This document shows, piece after piece, positions 9,117 through 20,160 of a stretch of DNA of 64,000 nt. The translations under genes were made by a program, and so were the position numbers. The DNA is from Iris pallida. Lineage: Eukaryota; Streptophyta; Magnoliopsida; Asparagales; Iridaceae. The stretch's first letter is position 1. The number at the start of each line of letters is the position of its first letter. The stretch is from contig JANAVB010010791.1 of the NCBI GenBank assembly GCA_029216955.1, positions 9,365,593 to 9,429,592 on the forward strand, in the 5' to 3' direction. A model generated the notes under the pieces. It did not search any database. It worked only from the letters and a program-made list of their open reading frames with translations, and was not told the origin of the DNA.

Positions 9117-10133
9117 TTATACATAATACTTTTTAAGGAATTTGCCATTAATAGGCATCATAACAATTCGACCTTCCAATCCTGAGAGTTGATCAGCTCT
9201 ATTTGAGAAGACTCAGCTCACAACATAGGGACCTTCCCACTTTGCGTCGAACTTGCCTTTGCTCATATGAGTCATAGTCATAGGACGTCTGACTGTAAGA
9301 ACAAGTTCTTCTTTTTGATATGCTCGAACTCTGACTTTCTTGTTAAAAGCTCTTGAGATTCTAGCTTGATAGAATTCAATATTCTGTTGAGCAGATAATC
9401 GCTTTTCATCCAGAGCTTCTAATTCCTGAAGTCAAAGACGATCATTATTCTCGGTAGTAAGTTCATTAGCGATTGCTATCCTTAAAGAAGGAATTTGAAT
9501 CTCTAATGGGAGAACAGCTTCGCATCCATACACCAAGGAGAAAGGTGTACATTTAGTAGCATTACGAATTGTAGTGCAGTAAGCCCACAAACATTCACCA
9601 AGTTTCTCACTCCAATTACGTTTGTTGGTAGAAACAAACTTCTTTAAGAGTTTGATGATGGTTTTGTTGAAAGCTTCTGCTAATCCGTTAGCTGCCGGAT
9701 TATATACGGTAGAAGCCATATTGTTGATCCGAGGATCGTCGCAGAATCGAGTAAACTTCTGGCTGACGAACTATGGTCCATTATCATGAATAATGCGTCG
9801 AGGAACACCAAATCTGTAGATGACATGATGCTTGATAAAGTTGATGACATTGGAAGTTTTGACTTCAGATAAAGGAATAGCTTCGGCCCATTTGGAGAAA
9901 TAATCGGTTATTGCGAGAATAAATCGATGACCTTTTGATGACGGCGGATTGATTGGACCGATAATGTCCATACCCCAAGCTTCAAAGGGCCATGATGCTG
10001 CCGTTGGATGTAGAAATTCTGAGGGTTGATGAATAAAGTCCGCATGAATTTGACAAGCTTTACACTTCCTTGCATATTCGATGGCATCTGATACCATAGT
10101 GGGCCAATAATAACCCATACGTCGAATACGATC
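9117..10133 (-). pseudogene. pol (INT): Tat#1 integrase, broken by stops
   Basis: C-terminal part of the Tat#1 polyprotein. The HHCC zinc region begins just upstream (HDGICGAHQPG before the boundary) and continues with CKACQIHADFIHQPSE. The catalytic core shows GMDIIGPINPPSSKGHRF, then a DNGP block with FVSQ across a stop, and AFNKTIIKLLKKF and CLWAYCTTIRNATKCTPF. The tail ends MMPINGKFLKKYYV. In-frame stops lie at 9771, 9432 and near 9213; the one at 9771 replaces the residue after DNGP, normally Gln. There are no frameshifts. Integrase inserts the cDNA into the host genome. Confidence 0.9.
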
Positions 10134-11501
10134 TTAAAGTTTTGGTCCAGGCTGATGTGCTCCACAAATTCCATCATGTGCTTCGCGAATAATTTGTTGA
10201 GCCTCATCACCGACAATACATCGAAGAAGTAAACCATCATAAGCTCGACGATATAAAGTTTTTGTAGTATGATTATAATAGAATCTGAGTGATCGTCGTC
10301 TGATAGATGCTGCCTCACTCGGATTATCTGAAAAAATATCATACAGTACGAAATCTAAGAAAGGAAGTCTCCAATCTTTATCCGTATTCTGAGTCTTAGC
10401 TGAATTACTGAAGGTGAATTCCATACTAGAATCAGATGAAGATGATAATGATTTACAACTTAATCCAAATCCTCTTGTTGTATTGACATCATGAGATGTT
10501 GATTCTTCAGTGTCAACTGGAAGTCCTAGAGTTAGATTGTTTTCGAGATAAAATAATTCTCGATTGCAAACAACAATCATTTGTTGACGTCTAATTGGAA
10601 TAGCTAACACCGCCGCGAGATTAGCAAGAACATCAGCTTCTGTGTTACATGCTCGCCTAACGTGCTCGATGAAGAATTTTTCAAATGAAGAAGCCATAGA
10701 TGTAGCCGATCTATGATAAGGAACCAGATCTTGATGGCGAACTTCATAAGTGCCCCTTATCTGATTGACAATGAGTTTAGAGTCTCCATACGCCTCCAAA
10801 TGTTGAATATTCAGATGTTTAGCGAGCTGAAGACCAATGAGTAATGCATTGTACTCAGCAACAATGTTTGAACATGGCTGATCGAGAGAATAAGCTCTTT
10901 GGATAGCAAGACCTTCTGGTGATACAAGAACGATTCCAACTCCAGCAACGATGTCACCATTAGGACCTATTCTTGAAGCTCCGTCAAAGAATAGATGCCA
11001 AGTAGAATCTTCTTCATCAATTTGATTTGAGTCTAGGACCTCATCTGAAATTTCATCGTAAAGTTTTGAATTCTCTAGAATTGAATGAGCAGCCAGAAAA
11101 TCAGCTAAAGCTTGTCCTTTGACTAATTTCTGAAGGATATAATGCATGTCATACTGAGCAAGTAAGATTCTCCAGTTAGCCAATCGAGAATTTAAAACAC
11201 TTGGTTTCTTCATCATGACTCGTATGGGGTTGATCCTGGAGATGACATGAATAGTTTGGCCAATGATATAATGTCGTGTCTTTTGAACAGCGAACATCAG
11301 GGCTAGACATTCTTTTTCGACCGGTAAATATCGAGGTTCATCTCCGGTCATAGTACGACTGAGATAGTAAATGGCTTGTTTATGACCATTTTTATTCTTT
11401 TGAGCGAGCAATGCACCCAATGAATGACTCATTGCTCGGGTATATAGGAGGAACGGTATTCCTGAGACGGGAGGTACCAATACTGGAGGGCTCATCAGAT
11501 A
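10134..11501 (-). pseudogene. pol (RH-aRH): Tat#1 RNase H plus second (aRH) RNase H domain
   Basis: A long open stretch in the same frame as the rest of pol. The first domain has PFLLYTRAMSHSLGALLAQ and the VEKECLALMFAVQKTRHYI region. After a linker, near 10985, comes a second RNase H with FFDGASRIGP, IVAEYNALLIGLQLA and EAYGDSKLIVNQI, carrying the expected acidic residues. Two RNase H domains in tandem mark the Tat lineage. Stops close the stretch at 10134 and 11502. Neighbours are RT upstream and integrase downstream. Confidence 0.92.
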
Positions 11502-12584
11502 TTATTTTATGCCATCAAATGCTTTCTGACATTCATCATTCCAGACAAAAGAAATACCTTTCTTCATAAGTTTATTGAATGGTCTGCAGCGTCCTGAAAG
11601 ATTAGAGATGAATCTCCTGATATAAGCGATCCTTCCTTAAAATCCTCGTAGCTCTTTTAAGGTGCGTGGAGGATGCATCTCTTGGATGGTTTTGATCTTC
11701 TCGGGATCCACGTGTATACCTTTCGAGGTAATGACGAAGCCGAGAAATTTGCCACTAGAGACGCCTAAGAAGGACTTAGTAGGGTTCATCTTTAATTGAT
11801 GCTTACGCATTAGGTCAAAAATAGTCTTCAAATCTTAGATGTGATCTTCTGTTTGTCGACTTTTGACTGCAATATCATCAACATAGCATTCGACTATTTT
11901 CTGCAAATGTTCACAGAATATAGTGCTCATGGCTCGTTGATAAGTTGCTCCTGCATTCTTGAGACCGAATGGCATAACTGTATAACAGTATGTACTGATT
12001 GGCGTTCTGAAAGAAGTGTGTTTCTCGTCATCTGGAAATATTTTAATCTGATTATACCCAGAATACCCGTCCATGAATGACATCCGTTCAAACCCACAGG
12101 TATTATCGATCATAACATCAGTAATTGGTAGAGGGAATTCGTCTTTAGGACATATCGCATTGAGATCGCGGAAGTCTATACATACTCTGATCTTACCAGT
12201 CTTTTTAAGGACAGGAACTATATTAGCCACCCAATCAGGATGTTGTTCCTCTCTAATAAACCCAGAAGCCATGAGTTTATTGACTTCAGCTTCAATTGCA
12301 TCCATAATATCTGGACGAAATCGTCGCTGTTGTTGCTTGACCGGTTTAGCATTCGGCATGATATTGAGTTTGTGAGTTGCAATCTGTGGATCAAGTCCTG
12401 GCATATCTTCATAACTCCAAGCGAAGACATTGATGTTTTTACGAATAAGTTTAATCATGTCTTGCTTATCAGTTTCTAAAAGACTTTCACTAATGAATAT
12501 TGGTTTGGAGGATCCCTCTTCACCAACATCTATTTGAACGAGTTTGTCTTCAGTCGGAGGTTCTTTTTGCTCAAATCGGAATTT
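11502..12584 (-). pseudogene. pol (RT): Tat#1 reverse transcriptase, broken by stops
   Basis: Gypsy-type RT in the single long gag-pol frame. Motifs in order: IRVCIDFRDLNAICPKDEFPLP, then GYSGYNQIKIFPDD, TVMPFGLKNAGATYQ and the catalytic YVDDIAVKS, then LKMNPTKSFLGVSSGKFLGF. The YVDD box is intact. In-frame stops fall at 11835, 11637 and 11502. Upstream, MIKLIRKNINVFAWSYEDMPG matches the usual region before RT. Function: copying the element's RNA into DNA. Confidence 0.93.
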
Positions 12585-14744
12585 TTAATAATTATCTAAC
12601 CTTTGAGCCCATTGCTCTGATTCAGGTGAGATTTCAAATTCGTCTTCATTTTCATCATCTTCTTCAGACCCATCAACGGAGACCATGTTGGATGACAGAA
12701 TGTTGCAGTGGAAGTTACCGATACTTGTATCGGAATCCCAAGAGGTGGTACTAGAAGAATCAGATCTCTTATCTTCGTCAGATTCGAGATCTTCATGGAT
12801 AATATTGATAAAGGGAGTAGGGGCAATATAACCCAATCCGCATTTTGTCCTTCCATATTTCAGAGGAGGAATCAGGACATGCATTTTTCTTCCTCTTCCA
12901 TCACTAAGGCCAGTTCTGAAGTCATAGCCCATATTTTTGATAATGTCTTTAGATTGCTGACTATAACGACGTAATTGTAACCTTCCAGTATCATCATCTT
13001 TGTTATCGTCTTCTAAATTAGAAGGATTCTGAGGCCCTTTGTAGAAGAATATTGGAATGTCTCCTGGCTTTCTACTAGGAACCAGAAAGTATGAAGTTTG
13101 TACTGATTCTAAGGATACGTCTGTATGAAAAGTCTGTACAACTCCTATGGTTATTGTTCTCAAGTCATCTAGCAAATGCAAATAACTATGAACATGATTA
13201 CACACATCAATATACTGCAAAGATGGAGACTTTTCATTAAATTTAAAAGCAGCAGTATTTACATTGAGAGAAGGCTGAGCCTTAGAAATCTTAGCCAAAT
13301 CAATGACTAAAGGGGGAGAAGAAGAACGAGAGAAAGTTTTGTTTCGATTAAGATCGATAACAAATGGCTCAGAAGAGGTGAGCTCCCTTGAAGCCTGAGA
13401 TGGAAGAGTAGTCCGCCCTCCAACAGGGATTACTAGAGTATCCTGTTTTATATGTGAAGACGCAGGAACTGTAGTACGCCCACTGACAGGAATGATCAGT
13501 GTATCTTGAGTAGGCGACTGAGGTAATGGAGAGATCCGTCCGCTCACTGGAATAATGAAAGAACCTTCTTCAGAGGGTTTAGGAGATTGTTGCTGAGTAC
13601 TTCGACCTTTAACAGGAATTATCAAGGTCTCACTTTGCGGATCTTCTTTTTCCATGGCTTGTACTAATTTTGTATACTCTTCTTTGTACCACCGGGAATC
13701 ACTGAAATAAGCTTCAACCCCACGGAAAGGATTTATATCAGCAACTTCCTTTTGTACTCTTCCATTGCTGTCAATGTATTTAAAGCACTGATGAAGAGTA
13801 GAAGGCACTATATTATTTTCATTAAGGAAGGTTCTACCCAGGAGAAGATTATAAGATCCCACGATCTCAATCACATAGAAAGTGACTTTGGATCTGAAAT
13901 CGCCTATTTGGAGTTTCAGATGAATCTTTTCCAACGGCTCGCTTCGACTTTGATTGAAACCCAAGATAGTAGTAACCGTCTTGGAGAGCTTGTGAAGAGG
14001 GATTTTTAGTTCGTCCAACAGACTCTTTGGCATTATGCTTAAAGCAGACCCTGGATCAATGAGGATACGATCTATCTTCATCGTATCGATATAACCGGTG
14101 TAGTAGAAAGGCCGATCATGTCGATTATCCTCCAATAACATGTCATCTTGTGTAAAGGTGATATTCGGGATGATCTCCAATACACTATTGCAATATAAGC
14201 AAGTAGCAGGTTCTTCATCTGGCTTCTTTAATTGTGCAAGACAAGAGTCCGCCTGAAGAAGTGCCTCACTTAACGTCTCCCGAGTCTCTTTAGAAAGACG
14301 TAGAAGTTCAAAGAGGGACATTCTAGCTGGAGTATTAGCGAGTTGAGCTAGAATGTCGAAGTTATAAGGTTTCTGAAGCTCAAGAGGAGGGGACTTCTTG
14401 ATTGGCTTATCAAATCGAGCCTGTTGTTTGCCTTTCTCAAGAGCTGTGGGCTTGGAAGGAATAGGTACAACCGGTGAAGTTGAAGGAACAGGTGCAGTGG
14501 GTGATTCTTCCTCAAGAGGAACATCATGAGCATCTTTGTCAGCAGAAGGGATATCAGAAGTATCCTCAGGACTCTTGGAATAATCCTTTAGATAAGGTTT
14601 CCCTGTTCTAGTAGCACCAGCAAGTGCTTCTCCCTTATCTTTCGGCTCTGTGTCGGAAGTAGACTCGAAAGAAGTCATATGACATGACTTAGTTTTTCCA
14701 GCCTTCTTAGATTTTCGGGAAGTAGTCTTTTGAAGAGAAGGAGA
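12585..14744 (-). pseudogene. pol (PR): Tat#1 protease region
   Basis: Retropepsin-like protease in the same frame as gag. The active-site block is RILIDPGSALSIMPKSLLD (DPGS in place of the usual DTG or DSG), followed by LGFNQSRSEPLEKI and SYNLLLGRTFLNENNIVP. Upstream is a Pro/Ser-rich segment; downstream, four spaced repeats of IIPVxGR lie between about 13620 and 13420, an unusual feature. The stretch ends at a TAA at 12585, after an acidic tail. The protease would cut the polyprotein during particle maturation. Confidence 0.85.
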
Positions 14745-17700
14745 TTAAAAATCTGCCACTAGACCGGGATGAATCCATATAATTTCTCCTGTGTCCATAG
14801 TGATTGGTACTAATCCTTCAGACTGTGGAGGAGGAATATTCACTATTTCAAGAGTTGCCTTGGGAATAGGAACAATCCTGCTTTCAAGGAGTTGAGGAGG
14901 GAAATCTCCGAATTGCATAGAGACGACGTTGGAGGTGACGGTCTTCTCTTTCGGAGTAAGAGTGTTGGCTCCAGATTTGATCATTTCCTGGATCTTTCCT
15001 TTCAGTACATAACATGTACGAACTGGGTGGCCCAACATTCTGTGGTACGGACAGTATTTAGGATGATCTGTCTTACCAGCTTCATCAGGTTTCTTGATTT
15101 CAGGTAATTGTATTTTATTACCTTTCAGCAGACATTCAAAGATACCAAGGACATCATCGTCATCAAAAGAGTATTCTTTTTTGGGACGAGGTGCTCTTGG
15201 TTGTTGAGTCGTAGAGGCAGGAGGAGTTTGAACAGTCAATGCATCTTTACTCTGAATATTAACTTGAAGGGTTTCTTTTCCCTTGCGAGTATTAGATTTA
15301 GCATTATTGTTAGTACTTTGACCTGTGTCTTTGGGAGTCATCTGCACTCCTAATTCTTTGAAGGTTTCAGCACTAATTTCTGCGGCCTTGGCACTAACTA
15401 TGAAGGAAGGCCAATCTTGAAATTGAGTAGATCCTGTCCACATGCTGATGATTGGTAACAGATTTGATTTGCAGGTGTCAATGGTGACAGCATCAGGAGT
15501 TCCAAGAGGCATCTTCAGAGCTTCTCTTCGAAACCGTTCAATGAATTCCTCTGTAGTTTCATTATTTTTCTACTTGATTCTTATAAGAGCGGACATAGTC
15601 ATGTCATTGAGCCCTTCATAGAACCGTTCAAGAAACATTTGTTTGAAACCGACAAACGAGGTAATACACCCATCCGGGAGACTTCTATACCATTCATAAG
15701 TCGTTCCTTTGAGACATCCGACAAACACCCGAGTAAGGAGGGCGTCACTTGGTTGTAGCTGGTCAGTCATCACTTCAAAGTGATTAATAAATTAACTCGG
15801 AGAAGTGGTTCCATCATAGAATGAGATAGTAGGAGGTTTGTATTTAGAAGGATACGATACTTGCTTCCATTCTATTGGATAAGGTTGCTTAATGCCTAAC
15901 CTTTGTAGACCATCCTTCTGTTTGAATGCCTCAAATTGAGTTCGGAGATTCCTCAATTCTTCAGTAACAACTCCGGAGGATTGTGGAGTTGTAGCTTGTA
16001 GAGAATAGTTGGGAGGAGGAACAGCATTATAAGCACTACCCCCAGCTCCCGAGTGACTAGGAACTGGTTGAGCTTGCCCAGGAGTATTAGATTGTACTGC
16101 TGTAGAAACATGTACTGGACTTACACCAGTGTCAATTGGTATGGCATCTGGTACAGTCTGTCGATTTTGCAGCTGGGTTGCCATGAGTTCATACATCGAC
16201 TTCATAGTATCAGCTATAGATTTTATTTACTGTTCCAAAGAAGCAATTCTTTGGTCTTGAGGAGTCATGGAAGAAGAAGGTTCATCAGTATTCCCATCGA
16301 CCATATAGGTTGTGACTGTACGAGGGATTGTTGATGAATTAGTGGATGTTGTATGTTCTAAATCATTACTTTGTGTATCAAAGTCATTTGTAGGAGAACT
16401 ACCCCCAGTAGGAAGAGGTGGGAAGTTGGATTCTCTAAGGAATTCAGAATAATCTTCAGAAACAGAAGTTCTTTGACTAGAAGCCAGGACTCTTGCTCTG
16501 GTGCCTCTGTATACTCCATCTGGACTATCAGTTCTACCCCCAGTATCCCGAGAGGTCATGTTAACAGAAGCAAACAGAGGTTCATCTTCATCAGGCATAG
16601 GTTCATACTGAATCCGGGTGAAGACAGATTGTCGTTTAGTTTGACATCTACATTGTATTATGACTCTCGGTTGGAAGTCATATTCATGATCAGCATGGTC
16701 ATGATCCATTGATTGACATCTGCATTGAATTATGACTTTTGGCTGGAAGTCACATTCAGTATGATCATGATCCATTGACACAGAATTATTCCTTCTCTTC
16801 TGTTGAAGATGTTCTCGTAAATCTGTCTGTGAATATTGAGGTACATCAGAGAACATTCTTTGTGTATTTTTAGGAATATATTTTCGGTTCTTGGGTCTTG
16901 ATGGCTCTTGATTATATAGAGAGTGATTAATCTGAGCCACATAATTTCTAGCATACTCTGCATCTGGATCTCTTGCTTTTGTTCCCGTTTGGTATGGTTT
17001 TTTGACACCAGAAGTGTTTCCCAAACGGGTTTGATTAAGTTTTGTTCTTAGATCAGTTGGAGGTAAAACATTGGTTTTTGATACTTGGAGTTTTCCTTCC
17101 ATTGATCTGGATATTTGCAGAGAAGGAAGAGTTGAACCACCTCCTTGATTAGGAGTTGGTAACAGACCTTCTTTTATAGACAAATTCTGTGCCCAATTCG
17201 AAGAAGTCGTAGAAGAAGACATTAAAAAATGTTTCTTCTTAGACTTATTCAAGTTTTGAGACATAGAATGTCCAGAAGGAAGAGTAGTCAAAAGACCATC
17301 GTCTTTTCTTTGACTAACAAAACTGTCAGTCAAAGCTGTTCCTGAAGTAAACACTACAGGAGCAGAAGAAACAACTAAAGAGTTGTTTCTTTTCGAAGGG
17401 ACTTTGTGTGCCATTTGTGGAGGAGTTCTAGCAAGACTACCCCCAGTTCTAGTAGAACTTGGCAAGGAAGAAAAAATAGCTAAAGAGCTATTATCCTTAA
17501 ATGATGAATACGGAATACACGCTGAAACAGGCTTGGTTAAAGAACCAGTGCTGTTAGCGTGACTTCTGAATTTAGAAATACACGCTGGGACAGATTTGGC
17601 TAAGGAGCCAGTGCTGTCAGCGTGACTATTGAATTTGATATTGCACGCTGGAACAGGCTTGGCTAACGAGCCAGTGCTGTCAGCGTGAGTTTTGACTGCT

Positions 17701-17975
17701 GTCGTCTTCGAGCATACAAGAGCGTGCGTGCTTGTAGTAGATTCCTTGCCAGTGTTAGGAGTAGACACTGTGGCAGAAACTTTACTATTGGTTGCCAACA
17801 GATTCTTAGGGACGTAGACAGATCGTCTCTTCGACTTGGCAGTGGTGATGGAGGCTGAAGTGGGCTTGCCACCCTTAGCCTGCTGTATTTCTTCGTAGGC
17901 GAGTTGATCGAATTGGATCGATATCACCTTCTTCGTCGAGCCAACTGACGAAGTGTCGCATTGAGTTGTTGCCAT
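14745..17975 (-). pseudogene. gag: Tat#1 gag, broken by in-frame stops
   Basis: The chosen start, MATTQCDTSS at 17975, lies just inside the PBS; the open frame itself reaches into the LTR. The N-terminal half is long, basic and Ser-rich with a 21-residue repeat. The capsid-like core includes YPSKYKPPTISFYDG, GCLKGTTYEWYRSLPDG, MFLERFYEGLNDMTMSALI and a zinc-finger-like CPYHRMLGHPVRTC (C-X2-H-X4-H-X4-C). Stops at 16227, 15792, 15570 and 14745 interrupt it, all in one frame. Gag packages the RNA and forms the particle. Confidence 0.88.
17518..17692 (-). repeat. In-frame 63-bp repeats within gag
   Basis: Three tandem units with period exactly 63 bp (CACGCTG at 17518, 17581 and 17644), so each adds 21 residues (consensus SHADSTGSLAKPVPAC and five more). 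Each unit carries CACGCTG and CAGCGTGA, the same inverted heptamer seen elsewhere in Tat#1. Confidence 0.88.
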
Positions 17976-17995
17976 CTCAGAAGAGGAGATGGTTT

Positions 17996-18013
17996 TTCCC
18001 AGCAGAGTCGCCA
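17996..18013 (-). other. Primer binding site of Tat#1
   Basis: The minus strand reads TGGCGACTCTGCTGGGAA, three bases inside the 5' LTR. Its complement, ending CAGAGTCGCCA, looks like a tRNA 3' end with CCA. Ogre/Tat elements are known to use tRNA-Arg; the exact tRNA needs a check. Tat#3 has the same site at 31755-31772. Confidence 0.8.
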
Positions 18014-18192
18014 ATTTGTTTTCCATAAATAAATTCACTTTATTTATTGTGTTTCTGGGAAAATACAACTGTAGGAATCCAATCTAGAAGACGATTGCTT
18101 TATCCCTTAGACGATGCGAAGAAGAAAAGCTCTCAAAAATTCGACAGTAATTTAGATAGCTATCTATCTGTACAATAAATGAGAAAAGAACT

Positions 18193-18201
18193 CTATTTAT
18201 A
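18193..18201 (-). promoter_or_regulatory. TATA box of the Tat#1 5' LTR
   Basis: The minus strand reads TATAAATAG, conserved at 1678-1686 in the other LTR. The surrounding CTCTATTTATAGAG is nearly palindromic. It would drive the genomic transcript. Confidence 0.65.
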
Positions 18202-18450
18202 GAGTCAAAAATAACTGAAAAGATAACTGTCTTCACAACCTGTGCATAGTTGAAAATCACGCAGGATTTAACATACACAAGGTTATGGGCAGTTACTGGA
18301 CGTGGCCTGTAACTGTTGGACACATGGCAATCGTGCATGAGTCGTGTGCAAGTTACAGGACACGCAAGTGAGAGATCGGTGGCATGGCTGCCACGTACTC
18401 CAATTTGATGAAATCCAAGCAGGCTTGTTGAGGAAAAAATCCACGCAGCC

Positions 18451-18683
18451 TTGTGGCAGAAAGCTTCAGAATCCACGCAGACTTAGGGCAGAAAGCTTCA
18501 GAATCCATGCAGACTTGATGCAGAAAGCTTCAAAATCCACGCAGACTTTGGGGCAGAAAGCTTCAGAATCCACGCAGACTTTGGGACAGAAAGCTTCAGA
18601 ATCCACGCAGACTTTGGAGCTAAAAGCTTCAGAATCCACGCAGACTTGGTGTAGAAAGCTTCAAAATCCACACAGACTTGAGT
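18451..18683. repeat. LTR tandem array A, right copy
   Basis: Seven units of about 32 bp, homologous to 1935-2167. Confidence 0.9.
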
Positions 18684-18951
18684 CAGAACAGCCAGCTGTC
18701 TTGATTCGACGTGCCTCGACTGACACAAAATCTCTGACATTGATTGCCTTTTGTCAGTTGCATTAAATGACAATAAGCTCTTTTGGTACGCCAACTTGAT
18801 GAAGGCTGAGTCTTGTTGAAGAAGATTTCGAAAGTCACGCAATAGTCGGCTGTGATCTCTCGAGTTCCGTGCATATGTGGCATACGAGGAGACATTCTTT
18901 GACTGTCGTGTTGTCAGTCATAATGGCATTCTGACAAATGATGAGCTGTAT

Positions 18952-19164
18952 CTCAGCGTGACTTTTAAACATTGTCTTGATCAACTCAGCGTGACTTTTA
19001 GACTTTGTCCTGATCAACTCTGCGCGACTTTTAGGCTTTGTTCTGATCAACTCAGCGTGACTTTTAGGCTTTGTTCTGATCAATTCAGCGTGACTTTTAG
19101 GCTTTGTTCTGATCAACTCAGCGTGACTTTTAGGCTTTGTTCTGATCAACTCAGCGTGACTTTC
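18952..19164. repeat. LTR tandem array B, right copy (six 33-bp units plus a partial)
   Basis: Core CTCAGCGTGACTTTTAGG. Two more units than the left LTR, accounting for the full 66-bp length difference. Confidence 0.9.
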
Positions 19165-19180
19165 ATTTTTGAGGCCTACA

Positions 19181-19185
19181 CCTGC
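19181..19185. repeat. Target site duplication of Tat#1, right copy (CCTGC)
   Basis: Identical to 1497-1501, directly after the CA end of the right LTR. Confidence 0.92.
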
Positions 19186-19920
19186 ATGAAACTGAGATTA
19201 TATTTAACACCGTTTATGTGACCATGCTACTATCTTATATGCGGTTATTGGTGCGACGCACCACGAGGGACTTTCGTATGGCATTGCGATGCGCCCTTTC
19301 AGCCTGGGTTTCAAGCCCGACTGGAGGTCCCACAATGCCTCGAGCCAAAGCACGAATTTATTTTTCTCCTAGGTTAATTCGGTTCTTCCACCCCGGATAC
19401 CATTTCGGGAAAAGCCAAACTTGGGCACAAGTTATCCATGACCATGCCAATATGTGCACAGTTTTAATATATGAAACAGATTGCTTAGCGTTGACAATAT
19501 TGAGTAGAATTTTCATTTTCTAAACTCATGCAACAAGTCATTTTTCCTAAAGCCGTACTTCTGATTTGGTGTCCCATAGGCACTAAATTCCTCGAGGCAC
19601 GATAGCAACCGACGTTTCATTGTATTTTGTAGCTCGTTTTTTCGAGCCTTCAAAACTTTTAGCTCAACGATAGCAACCAACAATTTTGTATCTTGTTTTT
19701 TCGAGCCTTCAAAATATTTTTTATGTTATTTAACTTTTTGTTCTTAAGGCTCTAAAAAACGAGATACAAAATTTTAGAGATATGTATATAATTATTCAAA
19801 TAAAACAATAGTGTATGGATTAAAAGAAAATCATATTTCCATAGACTCTATATATACTCAGTATATACCATTGTTATTCTGATTAAATAAAAATAAAATA
19901 AAAAATACTTGTAGAAATTT
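19186..19920 (-). mobile_element. Gypsy LTR, second part (right of Tat#1)
   Basis: Continuation of the LTR that starts at 815, judged only by position across the Tat#1 insertion. No coding potential. It contains a foldback at 19682-19773. The outer LTR edge is not clear; the next recognisable sequence is an RT scrap from about 19935. Confidence 0.4.
19682..19773. repeat. 28-bp foldback (inverted repeat)
   Basis: Arms 19682-19709 and 19746-19773 are complementary at 26 of 28 positions around a 36-bp loop; each arm carries a CTTGTTTTTTCGAGCC-like core. A further direct copy of the core lies about 57 bp to the left. Confidence 0.8.
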
Positions 19921-19934
19921 AGGTGGTTTACATA

Positions 19935-20150
19935 AATAATATCGGAGCTCCCCAAGGTGAGACACTTGGGCCAATGTATCCATGGTCCAATAACTATTAT
20001 AATTGTACTTTTAGTTCCTTAAGTACAGCCGGAGCTATCTTGTACAGTGCCATCGATATCGGTCGAGTATCCGGAATGGTACCAATCATAAATTCAATTT
20101 CTCGTCCGATGGTATTCTAGGTAACTCATCTGGTGTAAAGACCGTATAAC
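19935..20150 (-). pseudogene. pol (RT): Gypsy RT N-terminal scrap
   Basis: The minus strand reads REIEFMIGTIPDTRPISMAL followed by YKIAPAVLKELK, the standard lead-in to gypsy RT, then a shifted frame resembling the SPWGAP block. Only about 70 residues remain. It is not continuous with the gag at 1-667 in any simple order, so it belongs to another or rearranged element. Confidence 0.7.
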
Positions 20151-20160
20151 TAGACTATAG

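Larger units (their letters stand above)
1502..19180 (-). mobile_element. Tat#1: complete Tat-lineage Ty3/gypsy element with antisense genes
   Basis: A 17,679-bp element whose coding direction is minus. In sense order it has: 5' LTR (18017-19180), tRNA-Arg-like PBS, gag, protease, RT, RNase H, a second RNase H (aRH), integrase, a long region holding two antisense ORFs, PPT and 3' LTR (1502-2599). The dual RNase H, the PBS TGGCGACTCTGCTGGG and the antisense ORFs between pol and 3' LTR match the Tat lineage (Ogre/Retand-like relatives). Both LTRs begin TG and end CA and are flanked by CCTGC. Over about 415 bp of LTR I counted about 13 differences, mostly transitions, so the insertion is fairly young although gag-pol carries 12 stops. 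Confidence 0.95.
18017..19180 (-). mobile_element. Tat#1 5' LTR (1164 bp)
   Basis: Right-hand LTR, homologous to 1502-2599. A sense TATA box (minus TATAAATAG) lies at 18193-18201, about 180 bp from the LTR's inner end, and an AATAAA on the minus strand follows near 18040. Arrays A (18451-18683) and B (18952-19164) lie upstream of the TATA, in U3. Confidence 0.95.
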
